Positions 40,181 to 51,146 of a stretch of 64,000 bases of DNA are shown here, one piece after another; position 1 is the first letter of the stretch; each line of letters opens with the position of its first letter. This DNA comes from Rosellinia necatrix (Eukaryota > Ascomycota > Sordariomycetes > Xylariales > Xylariaceae), in contig JAGYVD010000003.1 of the NCBI GenBank assembly GCA_021209875.1, positions 3,720,001-3,784,000 of the forward strand. Reading direction: 5' to 3'. The notes below the pieces were generated by a model that saw nothing but the letters and a program-made list of their open reading frames with translations, was not told the origin of the DNA and searched no databases. The translations under genes were made by a program, and so were the position numbers.

Positions 40181-41821
40181 ATATATCTATACATATATAT
40201 ATATATGACGGGGAAGGCGAGATCGCTTATATTGCATATTGTAGGTTCCGGGGGCCCCAGCCGCCCCTGCCGATCACCGATGGCGTCTACGACTCGTCGC
40301 AGACCTTCGACATGTGCCCACAGCGGACGGTCAACGGATCGGAGGACTGCCTCTACCTCGGGCTATACGGGCGGCCGTGGGCGCGGGGGGCGCCGCTGCG
40401 GCCGGTGGTGGTGACGTTCTACGGCGGCGGGTTCATCCAGGGGTCGGCGTCGTTCGGGGTGCCGCCGTCGGCCTACCCGATCCTCAACGCATCGGACGCG
40501 GGCGACATGCTCTTCGTGTACCCGAACTACCGCGTGAACGCGTTCGGGTTCCTCGCGGGGCGGGAGGTCGCGGCGGACCCGCTGTCGGACGCGAACGCGG
40601 GGCTGCTGGACCAGGCCATGGCGCTGCGCTGGGCGCGGAGGCACGCCGCCGCGTTCGGCGGCGACCCGGGGCGGATCACGATCTGGGGCCAGTCGGCGGG
40701 CGGGGGCAGCGTGCTCGCGCAGGCCGTCGCGGACCACGGGCGCGAGGGCCCGCCGTTCCGCCAGGCGCTCGCGTCGAGCCCGTTCTGGCCCAAGACGTAC
40801 GGCGCCCTCGACCCCGGCGCGCAGTGGCAGTACGACACGCTCGCCAACCTGACGGGCTGTGCCGGCCCGCGGAGCCTGGCGTGCCTCAAGGGCGCGGACG
40901 TGCAGGCGATCCGCGACGCGAGCCTCACCATCGTCGACAGCCAGAAATACGGCACGTCTACGTTCGGATGGGGGCCCGTGGTCGACGGCGTGTTTCTGCG
41001 CGAGCCGCTGTCCGCCGCGACGACGACGACGACGACGCGGCAAAGGGGGGTCGTCGTGGCCGGGTACGCCATGTACAATACGCACGAGGGCGAGAATTTC
41101 GTCCCGCCCGCGCTCAAGGAGGACGCGGACGGCGGCACGTCGACGACTTCCTTCGACCAGTGGGTCGGCGGTTACCTCCCGATGCTCTCGCGGGCATCCG
41201 TAGAGAGGTTGAAGGAATTGTACCCGGAGGTGGGCAGCGCAGAGCTTATCGCAAGCTACAGTGACTCGTTCACTCGCGCGGGCCTAGTGTATAGGGATTC
41301 GACGCTCGCCTGCCCGGCGTACTGGATGGCGGGGAGCGCAAGGAACGGTAGCTGGCTCGGGGAGTACACGATTGCCCCGGCGCAGCATGCCTCAGATGTC
41401 TACTGGGTATGTACAATAAAGAATAGAGCTAATTACTCGCTGTACTTGGCCGTCGGTACCGTTCGCTAACGAAGGGCTGGAACTAGTGGAACACGATAAA
41501 TTCAGCTCAGCAACAAGATCCCCTGCACTATAAAGGTTACGCAGGTAGGTAGACCAATCCTTAACACCACATACTCCTCGGTAGAGTCGTCGCGAGTGGT
41601 TTACTAAATCTTCATGGTATATAGGTGCTTTAGCGTCGTTCTTTATGACTGGGGATCCTAATGCCTTGAAACTGACAGCGGAGGATGTTTCCGGATTGCC
41701 GGATTTGAAGACCGGACGGGAATGGGTTGTCGACGGCGCTGGGTTCACAAGCGCCGAGCTGGTCCAACTCAAAGAGAGATGTGCATTCTGGAGGGAGGTG
41801 GCTTCAGAAGTCCCCATATAG
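39921..41821 (+). CDS. Secreted type-B carboxylesterase
   Basis: Alpha/beta-hydrolase esterase of the carboxylesterase-B family, predicted extracellular. Four exons (39921-40093, 40245-41406, 41487-41544, 41625-41821) encode 529 aa. An N-terminal signal peptide is visible: MLSLVGTICLSLLAVHGTAQ, with likely cleavage near residue 19-20. Seen: SEDCLYLGLY, the oxyanion GGGF, nucleophile GQSAGGGS (Ser208), a probable acid Glu in YNTHEGENF (about 340), and His459 in DPLHYKGYA on the small third exon. Exon 2 is strikingly GC rich and carries overlapping long frames on both strands. Intron 1 contains an (ATCT)n microsatellite. The substrate is unknown; plant-polymer or lipid esters are usual for secreted members. 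Confidence 0.9.
40143..40204. repeat. (ATCT)n and (AT)n tract in esterase intron 1
   Basis: About nine ATCT tetranucleotides followed by alternating AT, inside the 151-nt intron 40094-40244. Confidence 0.92.
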
Positions 41822-42490
41822 GGATCATCTCGTAGTACCATTCTCAAGTTGCATACGTTAGAGGCTGTTTAAATCCGTGAATTGACGTTTCACATAAAGA
41901 ATTGGGATATTCCCTGATAGTGCAAGCAATCTTCGGGGAAGGTGTACGCACGGGTTCGGAATCAAACCCTGCAATTTAGAGAACAGTTTTTCGCTCCATA
42001 GGGAATCATAGAGCGTCCACACTCTTCGTCTTAGGCAGGCATGCCCTTGCTAGGAGAGTAATCGTTTAGCCTTTTAGTCTGCTGGTATCGTTGCTGCGGG
42101 AGCTGGCGGATCGTGTGCTGGATATTGGCCTCGACACGTTACATCTGGTGCACGGTTTAAATGGGAATTAGGGTATGATAGCTTATGTTTAGGCAGGATG
42201 AAATTACCCTTGGCTCCCTAAAGGGTACATGCTCTTGGCCCAAATCGAGTAGGAAATACACACACGGATTAGACACAGGTGACCCATACTGCTTAACGCA
42301 ACCGTGGTCGTTATAAGTTGTATACCCGCTTCGCACATTCATGGGGTTCACAATTTTCGTTTCGCAGCCAAATAAACCAATATCATATCTAATATCGGGA
42401 GACATATACGTCTGCGGCCCCACTGTTTCATACGTATAAGTAGAGTTTCCATCATTGGATATTGATTGGAAGCGCTGGCAATTGAGAAGA
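41822..42490. other. Convergent intergenic region, esterase / iminopeptidase
   Basis: 3' flanks of two convergent hydrolase genes. It contains most of a 116-codon minus-strand frame, listed separately as uncertain. Confidence 0.5.
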
Positions 42491-42507
42491 TTAGTCGATG
42501 GTATCAT
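42157..42507 (-). CDS. Uncertain small cysteine-containing ORF
   Basis: A 116-codon frame with a true ATG at 42507 that overlaps the last 17 bases of the iminopeptidase gene in another frame. It has balanced composition and five spaced cysteines, but no signal peptide and no homology I recognise. A CAG acceptor-like site near the start (before RFQSISNDGN) could mean it is an alternative or decayed exon. It could equally be chance. Confidence 0.2.
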   Translation of the reverse strand: MIPSTNLLNCQRFQSISNDGNSTYTYETVGPQTYMSPDIRYDIGLFGCETKIVNPMNVRSGYTTYNDHGCVKQYGSPVSNPCVYFLLDLGQEHVPFREPRVISSCLNISYHTLIPI

Positions 42508-43970
42508 CTCTCAATGCAAGTAGTTCTCGAAAAACTTCGTCAGGCTTCACCCGCAATGCGCTGTGGAATAAAACATTGGTTTCGAAGACTTTGATACCCT
42601 TTATTCGAGAGGCGGTGACGCGTGCCAACCCGGCATCGACGTACATGTCATTGTAACTCGCTGCGTATACGGGGACTTCGTTCCTACCGAGTTGCTCAAT
42701 GTCGTATAATGATGGCCATTCGTCGTAATGAGCAAGAATATGAGCTGTCTCTTTCATTTTTGTAAGCTCGGAGCAAGTTTCAAAATGGAAAGGGAAGATC
42801 ATCTCCCCCGAAAAGAAGAGCGGCTCGCCACCAAGGCTAGCCGGCCCAGGCCAGCCACCTTGCAGCCATTGGTATTCTTGAATGCCTTGCCCTACGCGCT
42901 CCGCTGCCCATTTACCGGCAACGCCTGGGCCGTAGCACCAGCATGGTTCATGAAGCAAAGTGTAGATGGGGGCAATGTCCCAACCGCCGTCCTGCTCTAA
43001 TGCATTAAGGGTGGCATGCGAGAACACACTAAATTGATCGAGGTCTCCTTTCATCCTCACGATGAGGTTGTGGACTAGGTCAAGACCGCCATCCATTCCA
43101 AAATGAATACCGAGTGTCATGAGCCGCTTAACCGTCAGGGACCCGCCGGCCGGTAATCGAATACCTTCTTCGCCGCCAAGTTCACCGATCTTCTCGGCGA
43201 TTTCCTTGATGATTTGTATGTCCTGGGGAAACTTGCTGTAGTAGGCCCTGTTTCTTTCCATTGTCCTTTCGTATGTCACACGGTACACTTCCTCCGGGCC
43301 TTTGTCCAACGAAGCAAGGCCTCCTGTGATGAAGCACTCTCGAAGCCCCTCCGGGGCGAACGAGAGGTACGTCATAGTCATCATCCCCCCAAACGACTGT
43401 CCGAAAGTGGACCATTTCTTCTTCTCTGGGGGGAAGTCCTTGGTGAGACAGAGGCGCACAGCCTCGCTGTCTTTGACTAGAGTATCCGCCCTGAAAAGCT
43501 TCAGATAGTCGGCCTGTTTTGGGGGGTCGCCGACGCGCGCGAGCGTAGCTGCTGAGATGGGGCAACTAAGGCCTGTTCCTCGCTGGTCTAGGAGCAATAA
43601 ATCATACCCCCGGTCGAGCATGTGCTTCGAGAGGGTGCTATCTTGCGGCGCGGGCGTCCCATGGCCGGGGCCGCCCTGGAGGAAGAGCAGGTAGGGGCGT
43701 TGGATGACCTCATTGGATTCGACAATGGGTCTTTCATATTTGATTGCGCTTCTAGCAAACAGTCTGATGGCCTCTCCATCGGGTTTCGAATGGTCCAATG
43801 GCACCTCGAACCAGAGCTCTCTAACGAGAAGCTTCCCTGGAGAGCTGGTAAGCTATTACGAATGAAGGGCATAATAAGTGTCGCTATCGAGGTCAAGACC
43901 GAACGAACGATTTACCTGGTACGAGATACGGTTTGCTTTCGGAAACTAGACGAGCAATGACTGCGGCCAT
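42491..43970 (-). CDS. Proline iminopeptidase-like S33 peptidase
   Basis: Alpha/beta-hydrolase aminopeptidase that removes N-terminal proline. Two exons (43970-43916, 43836-42491) give 466 aa; the 79-nt intron joins an 18-codon first exon to the conserved ELWFEVPLDH start of the family. Seen: QGGPGHG (about 72-78, the HGGPG-type oxyanion motif with Gln for His), LLDQRGTGLS, and nucleophile GQSFGG with Ser166. A probable C-terminal His is in ETNVLFHSALR. There is no signal peptide, so it is presumably cytosolic. An alternative acceptor in the same intron does not keep the frame. Confidence 0.88.
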
Positions 43971-44596
43971 TTTCGTTTTAGGGCTGTTCGATGTGTTGCA
44001 GGCGATACTCCAAGAAGATCTTCTTCTTCTTCTTCTTCTTCTTCTTCTCGGGGTTTGTATCACTAACTACCTAGCCCATTTGGGGGTCGATCATCTCGGC
44101 GAGGGGTTGAATTGAAGCAAGCCCCTCATATAAAATGTATGGATGTACCAGATGTGGACCCTTTAGTTATAAGACCTGTAGGTACCTAATCCGCTAGACC
44201 GGCGACAGGAATAAGTGGGACCATACTGACGCAGAGATAATACTAAGCCAAATTTGTCGCAATTGCACAAAAGCGGTAAAGACTGGAGCCTCTAAGTACC
44301 TACCTTAGTGTTCTGTACACGTAGTCACTACGTACCTACCTACCTACCTAGGTACCTAAGGTATATGTATAGTTGGATCCACCATAAAAGGAACTACTGT
44401 ATGAAAGAGAAGAAAAACCATCAGTCCGCGTCGGAGCACCTAAATCCACAAAACCGGGTCACATGCCAAAAGCCTAGTCTAGTATTAACTTAGCCCATTT
44501 TTTAATTTGGCTCATCGACCGTCCTACTAACCTACCTCTTCTTCTGTCCTCTTCCACTTCCTCTTCTTCGTTCTCGTTCTGTCCTACCCACGCGAG
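43971..44596. promoter_or_regulatory. Divergent intergenic region, iminopeptidase / unknown gene
   Basis: 5' flanks of two divergent genes. It holds a (CTT)n tract (44019-44049) close to the iminopeptidase start and a TACCTACCTAGGTACCTA cluster at 44334-44360. Confidence 0.55.
44019..44049. repeat. (CTT)n microsatellite
   Basis: About ten CTT units on the plus strand (AAG on the iminopeptidase coding strand), about 50-80 bp upstream of its ATG. Confidence 0.9.
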
Positions 44597-46502
44597 ATGG
44601 GCAGCGCAAGACCGCATAACGAGGTTGCGAGTATGGACGTGGCGGGCATAAACACTCAGCTTCTGACACAGACCTTGGTTGAGTCTTTCAATGCTCTGGC
44701 CGATGAAGTGCAGAACCTGAGCGACAGACAGACAATATTGGAGCATAAGCTCCGTTATGCACATGAACAGGTATGTTTGGCAGGCACCTCTAGACCGATA
44801 TCTATGGCGGCCGGATCGATTTGTTCTGCTCCTACGACTCTGCCCCCTATTCCTGCACTTTGGCCGATTTTCTTATCTTCTCCCATGTCTCCCTGTGCCT
44901 TCTTATGATGAAACAAAACTTTAGCTCTAGATCGCGAGTTGCCTGCAAAGGCGACGCTGAACGATACACATACCATGAAGTTTCTGAACTATGGCCATTT
45001 ACTGTACACACTCTGCTCTGTCGCCCCTTCGGGTTTTTGTACCGCTACTTGCATCCAATACATAATCCTGCACACTGTCCTGTCCTGCACTCCCGAGTCC
45101 AAACCCCGGTTACGGGCCGTCACAGGTCGTCACAGGTCGTCGCTGACATCAACTCGCATTTCTCTAGTTCCAATATTTGGCCGATAAATATGCAGCAGCC
45201 GCGCCCGAAGTATCGGACACATTGGTGAACCTGCAGGTTCCTTCCGAATTACACAATTCGTCACTAGCAAATACAAATTTTGTTCCACTCCCTAACCGGA
45301 AGACCTCTGATTCTAAGCATCAAATTGCCGTGATCATCCGCGAAGGTAGACGCGTTGCTTCTTCCCTAACCGACTTCAGCAAGAGTAGCCAGACTAGCAG
45401 AAGCAGGGATAGCCTCAACCCCACAACTATGACTTCCATGTCCACCATACTTGAACAGGACTTTACTGTCGAAGGAAAGAGGAAGGGCAGTCTAGACTGT
45501 CCCTTTTCTCAGCTGAGTGAGCAGGAGCCGCAGAATGCCAGCAACCGATCTCATCAAGACGCCGCAACGAAGCATGATGACCCCATTTGCGCTGCCATGT
45601 TTGACGAGATGGGCTCTCAAGCTGCGGCTGCAAAATGCCCTATCCGATATCTCGACCAACACTCTTCCGCCGAAATCGCAGATTACGTCGAGAAGCATAA
45701 GCATGAGCTTCCCAGAAGCCACGAGGTCTGCGTTAGACGCTATCAGAGGAGCGAAGAGCATATAAGAAAGCTCGACGCAAAGTATGGCAATCTCGCGAGT
45801 ATGGTTGAGGGCCTTGGTAAAATCCATCAACCAATGCTGCCCGAGCAAGATACGCGGCCCCAAAGTGACGTAGAAAGAGTGTCAGATGACAGGGTACAGG
45901 ACTGGGCACATACAGTCAGCGCTACTGTCGCCGACGACCCCGACCAGACCGCCGGGGATAGCGGCGAGGAGGATGAAGAGAGACAGAGTCATTTTGACCG
46001 GCCGTTGAAGGAAGTCCGTGTTGGCGAGTCTCCCAGTCGGCCTTGGGGTATCTCAGTCCCAGTCTTCTCGGATGGACAATCAAGCCAGGGCATACCTCGA
46101 AATCGACCGGACTCTCCCCCTCCAGCCCCAGTACATATGCCGTCTCCTGTTCCTAGTGCTGGGATGTCATCGCAAAAACCGGAGAAATGTCCTTTCGACC
46201 ACAGCAAATTAACACCGATTATGAACGATGCCACACCTCACAAACATGAGGACAAAAGTTCAATTCAGCTCCCCGATGCTCAACCTTTCAACCAACCATT
46301 TACTCCCGCCCGGCAAACTCTCCCGGCAAAAACCGCTGTCAGCTCACTGCCCCAACCGGCCTTTTTCAACACCACAGAACTGCCACGTTCGAAACCGGGT
46401 GGTCCTTCCCCACAGATGGTCTTTACCGGCCCGGTATTTATCGGCTATCCAATCGAACAAGCCATACAATTCATGCAACATTTCCAACCGCCACAGCAGT
46501 AA
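44597..46502 (+). CDS. Conserved hypothetical protein with CP motifs
   Basis: Not recognised by name. Two exons (44597-44770, 45168-46502) give 502 aa, with an unusually long 397-nt intron; I tested for a middle exon and found none in frame. The first exon encodes a helical, probably coiled-coil segment. The middle (about 190-245) has an ordered-looking block AAKCPIRYLDQHSSAEIADYV continuing to RSHEVCVRRYQ. Three Cys-Pro dipeptides occur, as DCPFSQ, AKCPIRY and EKCPFDH. The acidic/proline-rich remainder is probably disordered and ends in a hydrophobic segment, FTGPVFIGYPIEQAIQFM, right at the C-terminus. No catalytic motif is seen. Its role is unknown; the mix of short ordered blocks and disorder suggests a scaffold. 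Confidence 0.75.
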
Positions 46503-46916
46503 GAATAAACCGTATTTGATGGCCAAAACCCCACCATCGATTCCGTTACCACAAGATTCAGTTTTACATTTTGATTTGGTAATATCCCTCTGTGGATTTC
46601 GTAGCAAGCGAAATGTTTTTTTGCGGGTCACTAGGCATTGGCGGCGTACACACCAAATTGCATCTATTTGGAGTTGAGAGGTTCAGGAAGCATTCAATTA
46701 ATAACAGCAAGACATGGCACGATACCCCTGTGTTAAATATGGCGGTAAATGCTATCGTGACAACCTGTAATAGACGGGCCTCTATAATAATGCTTGCGAG
46801 AGGGCTGAAGCCAAATGATAGTGGTAAAAGTAACCTTTCCTACCCAACGCCATACCAGGGCCATGCTACCAATTGTTGATGTCCGACTTAAATCATTATC
46901 ATCTATATACAAATAT
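46503..46916. other. Convergent intergenic region
   Basis: 3' flanks of the unknown 502-aa gene and TVP38. No supported feature. Confidence 0.6.
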
Positions 46917-48188
46917 CTATGTTGTGTCCGGGTGTCTTGAGGCAACCTCGCCGTCTCCCCTGCTAAAGCTCGGACTCGGATTCGTATCATCGTCGTCCCT
47001 ATATAGTCTGTGAGGGCTCTCCGTAGCATCCCAAAGAGAAATGTCGTCATCATCCATAAGGGCCGCAGCATCACTCTCTCCCACCCGCCTCGTCTGCACC
47101 GGGCCCAACACGCCCTCCTCCACGTCCTGGTAGTCGGACTCGTCAGGGAGTAGGATCCCATCCCCATCCGTCGCGGCGGCCTCTTCCAGGGCGAGCTCCT
47201 TCGCCCGCCGCATGGTCCGCTGGTAGACAAACCAGCCGACGGTGATGCCGACGACAGAGCCGAAGAGGATGCTCAGATAGTTGATGACGCGGGCACTCGT
47301 GGGCATGTCCTCGGAGTCGGCGAGCTGGGCGAGGCGGTCGCCGATGAATACATGGATGAGCAGCTTGGGGGTTGAGAGAGCGGTGGCGAGGACGAAGGTG
47401 CCGGGTGAGATGCTGGGGATGGTGGCGAGGAAGCCGTTGCTCAGGCTGAAGGGCAGGGGGCAGAAGCGGATGGCGACGAGGACGGGCAAGCCGTCGCGGC
47501 GCAGGACCTGGCCGAGGGCGACGAAGCGGCGGTCCTCCCCGACGAGGCGCTGCACGTACCCGCTGAGCACGGTGCGGCTGGCGACGAAGGCGGCGGCGGA
47601 GCCGCAAACGGTGGCGCTGGCGACGATGGGCCAGCCGGCGGGGAAGCCGAAGACGAAGCCGGCGAGGGTGATGGTGGTGCTGTAGCCGATGAGGGGCGGG
47701 AAGGCGGAGGCGGCAGAGAGCAGGAACAGGAGCACCCAGCCGCCGGGCAGGCCCCGCCAGCTCTCGGCGACGGGCCGCAGGGCGGCGAAGATGCGACTCG
47801 AGAAGACCAGGAACACGATGGTCAGCGCGAACACCCCGAGCCCGACCACGCCGGATACGACGCGCTGTAGCGGCGTCATGCTGTAGCCCAGCCGCACCAG
47901 GTTGTTCGTCACCGCCACGCCGCCCTGCAGGATGCGCTGCCCCAGCGGCCGATGCTCCGCGCTGTCGCGGCCCCGCGAGTACGGCGTCGACAGTCGCCGG
48001 GCGCCTGGCAGACGCGAGCCGTCGCCGCTGTCAGGGCCGCGGCCTGGCGGGGGGCGGGCCCATGGCGGTAGCCGGTCGCTGGTGTCGTGGGATGGGCGGT
48101 GTGGCGACGTCGGCGAGGGCAGGGGGGACGGCGAGGGCGAGGGCGAGAGGTTCAGCGCCTGCGCTGTGGACGAGTAGTCGAACGGCAT
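46917..48188 (-). CDS. TVP38: Tvp38-like Golgi membrane protein (VTT/DedA domain)
   Basis: Integral membrane protein of late-Golgi vesicles in yeast; VTT-domain proteins are linked to lipid scrambling. A single exon encodes 423 aa from the ATG at 48188; a longer open frame reaches 48296 but its extra residues look non-coding. Seen: a cytosolic Ser/Pro-rich N-terminus (1-110), a first hydrophobic helix VVGLGVFALTIVFLVF, then the VTT core with FPPLIGYSTTITLAGFVFGFPAGW, an arginine in VAIRFCPLPFSLSNGFL, and a last helix ILFGSVVGITVGWFVY, followed by an acidic tail of about 90 residues. The gene is GC rich with long antisense frames that are shadows. Confidence 0.9.
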   Translation of the reverse strand: MPFDYSSTAQALNLSPSPSPSPLPSPTSPHRPSHDTSDRLPPWARPPPGRGPDSGDGSRLPGARRLSTPYSRGRDSAEHRPLGQRILQGGVAVTNNLVRLGYSMTPLQRVVSGVVGLGVFALTIVFLVFSSRIFAALRPVAESWRGLPGGWVLLFLLSAASAFPPLIGYSTTITLAGFVFGFPAGWPIVASATVCGSAAAFVASRTVLSGYVQRLVGEDRRFVALGQVLRRDGLPVLVAIRFCPLPFSLSNGFLATIPSISPGTFVLATALSTPKLLIHVFIGDRLAQLADSEDMPTSARVINYLSILFGSVVGITVGWFVYQRTMRRAKELALEEAAATDGDGILLPDESDYQDVEEGVLGPVQTRRVGESDAAALMDDDDISLWDATESPHRLYRDDDDTNPSPSFSRGDGEVASRHPDTT

Positions 48189-51146
48189 GGTCGGTGAGGT
48201 ATTCCGACTGGGATGGGGGAGGTGCGTGCAGCTTCCGGGATTCCGTCTAGGATGCTGCTGATGCTGCCACTGTCGACACGCTGCTCCTGGGTACAATGCG
48301 AGTGTTGGTACGGTGCCTCTGAGCAGCGCTCTTTGCGTACCCGGGCTCTTGGAATCGGGAGCTCCGGTTTCAATCCCAGTCTATCAATTCGAGATTTATT
48401 TGGACATGCAGCATTCACCTAGCCATACTGTCTTCGAAGATGGGCATCAGTATGGCCGAAGGAGTCTGTCGTCGATATATGTTGCAGATGTAACGAAGAG
48501 TCGGTCGATCCGATGGGCGTAGCTGGTGGTGGTGATGATGATGGTGATGACAGGGTCGTGGGATTGCTTTGCTTGGGGGCTCGGGCCGCGTAGGAGTTTG
48601 TGGCGATGCAATTGGTAGAATCCGGCTGTCGTGCAATACGCGGAACGTCAATAGTTGAGGTAAAACATACTTACCTAACCTACCTAGGTATAACTAGGTA
48701 GGTAAGTATCTATATTTGTCTCCATTAGCCTTAGCCGGATGGTTGAAACCAGCGGGCCCGAGGCGCTGTAATACCCACTTACCACCCAGATAGCCTTAAT
48801 TCCTTGGTAATACTCACTTAGCTAAGCACTTACCTTATGCATGCAGGTCGTGCTGCGCCTTAGGTACAGTGACTTTCATGCCAAGACTAATGCAATCATG
48901 ACTAGGTATATACCTAGGTAGGCTGCATCATCCCCTACCTGTCTTCTCCATGCAAGTACATACCAGCAGCATCAACTGGCAACTGCGAGTCCAAATTCAA
49001 ATTCTCCCTATAATACATCGCTAGAGTGGCTCCTCGCAAGAATAGTAGGGCCATCGTGGTAAATATGCCACTCATCATTTACAGCATAACGATGACGGAT
49101 GAATCCTTAACCACTTTCTTTACCTGTGGCCTCCAGCGAAGAAACTCGATAGAGCATAAAGACTCGCTCACTCAGCTTACCAACCCCAAGGAAATTTGAT
49201 ATTCATGTCTATGCCGGATAGCCGTATGGGGTCTCGAGATACGCAATAGCACCCGCGCAAATCCCCGGGTCAATATATTCGGCGCATTGTGTTAAAAGGC
49301 AATGAGGAGAAAGATGTCTTGGTTAGGTATTTCCCCACCTCCACTACTTGTTATAATGTGAACAATCAATCGCCTTATACGCTCTCGTAGGTAGGGGTCT
49401 TTGAAAATGGTGGTACTTGCACCACCACATAACCTATGTATCTACCTAGGCGTCCTACGTACTTAATTCACAGCTTGGGTGCCACAGAAGGCGTCAGAAG
49501 TTCAACATATATTTTAAAGATCATTTCGACATACAATTTCTTCTCATGGTATAATCGCCCGTGTTCTAGCAGGACGTACCTGATGATAATGCATCCCGGA
49601 AACAGGGATAGCATTACCCCGCCGTCTCTCCAGTTAGGCATTATTTCTGCAGATAGCGACGCTACACACCTCAACTACTGACCCTGATGTTGCGTTCGGA
49701 GTACGGAGAGCACGCAGGTAAATAGTTGATCCTCGGTACAGTGTCAGGGTGGAGCGAAATGACCCAAGTCAGGGGTTAGAACCTTGGATCTGGACTTTGT
49801 CTTGGTTAGCGAATAGTTCATCAACTGCAACAGGTTTCATCACACATCATGCCTAGATCAATTACCTAAGCTTCCTTTACAATCACAGGTATTATTTGTA
49901 GGGGTGCGGTTGGGCTCGGACCATCACAAAGCGTATTCGGGGTAGCAGTGAAGGCATCCCTAGAACACCGCGCCTAATCCGATGCGAACGGAGGTGAGGT
50001 ATCAACTATGAGTGGCTTATGCTACGAAGCCGTCATGATTATAGGAGTGTAATACCTTGGACACTGCATAATGTACATTGTTGGGATCACCAGAGTGCTG
50101 GCTGATATATATATCCAATGCATACACTTCGGGCTGGGAAACAAAATTATTTCCCACCCTGATGAGAAAAGCTTGAGATATATTTATGTTAGTTAGTACA
50201 GACTACCTTATTCGTTTAAGCACTGCCTCGGTTTTCTTTTCCTCCCCGGAAAATCATACAGTAGAGATAAGGCTACTAGCAACAGTTGTTTGTTTAGGAA
50301 GAATGCTTCAAACGGAAGCTCAGTCAACCATCGAATGTAGCGCTAGAGGACCACGTTGCGTGCTGAAACCATGGTTGAGCGCCGAGCGAATGCACCAAAC
50401 GGCGCACCTTGGGTTGCCTACCCCTTCTACAAACGCTCGCATTGGTCCTTTGTTTGTAGTGTTTTGGAGAACTGAATCGTGGCATGGGTAGCAAACGACA
50501 ACTAGAGCTATGGTAGCGAGGGGGGGTAGCCTACAGGGAGTGTTCTGGCATATGCTCGGCGATCTATATCTAGATTGTTTCCCATCTATGGGCTGAAAAG
50601 GTGTTCCAGCCTGGGTAGGTAGAGTCGTGAAATGAAAATAATTCCAATGGCGACGATTGCTTGCTTTGATATCGAAAGAGGATGGTACCGCTAGGTGCTA
50701 TGATGAAAGGGCCAAGAATAAATGTCTCCGTGGCTTCTAAGCGTGGTGTCAATGGTGTTGGCTAACCATGACATGGTAGCACTTCAGTATAGCATCACTT
50801 CATAAGACGCTGCTACACGGTAGCCGGCAGCCTGATAGGTGCCTGAGGTTTCACTGCATAGATTCCCATGTCTTTCGAAGCTCGCGACCTCTGGAAATAC
50901 CTTGTTGCTCATGTGAACACATACACCCTGACCAATCCCTACCCGCGGACGTTTCCATCCCCTACTGATCACTCTATTGATTTCTTGCGAGCCTGACCCC
51001 TCAGGGGTATATAAGAGAGGCGCCTGTGCTGTCAGTATGAATCACGTCTGATCCTTAAGCCCCCAGGTCCCCAGATCCCCCATCCTATTCACGATATCAG
51101 CTTACTCAGTCCCTGATTCTCACACCTTACTCTCGTCACATACAAA
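48189..51146. other. 3-kb intergenic region upstream of small secreted protein
   Basis: 5' flank of TVP38 at the left, then TAGGTA palindromes (48660-48710, 48905-48925), AT-richer DNA with no supported gene, and a promoter with stress-type elements at the right end. Frames at 49436-49681 and 50186-50491 have no recognisable features. Confidence 0.55.
50959..51015 (+). promoter_or_regulatory. STRE-like elements and TATA box
   Basis: CCCCT at 50959-50963 and 50997-51001, AGGGG at 51003-51007 (inverted relative to the second), and TATATAAG at 51008-51015, about 130 bp before the ATG of the small secreted protein. AGGGG/CCCCT is the Msn2/4-type stress element in yeasts. Its use here is inferred. 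Confidence 0.6.

Noticed and set aside
40314..41264. 316-codon plus-strand frame and 240-codon minus-strand frame
   Set aside because: Shadows of the GC-rich esterase exon; they are Arg/Gly/Ala-rich and lack any conserved motif.
44771..45167. Possible extra exon inside the 397-nt intron (around 44925-44990)
   Set aside because: With the phase set by the flanking exons, the candidate acceptor leads immediately to an in-frame TAG.
50186..50491. 101-codon plus-strand frame with ATG
   Set aside because: No signal peptide, domain or codon pattern supports it; AT-rich intergenic context.
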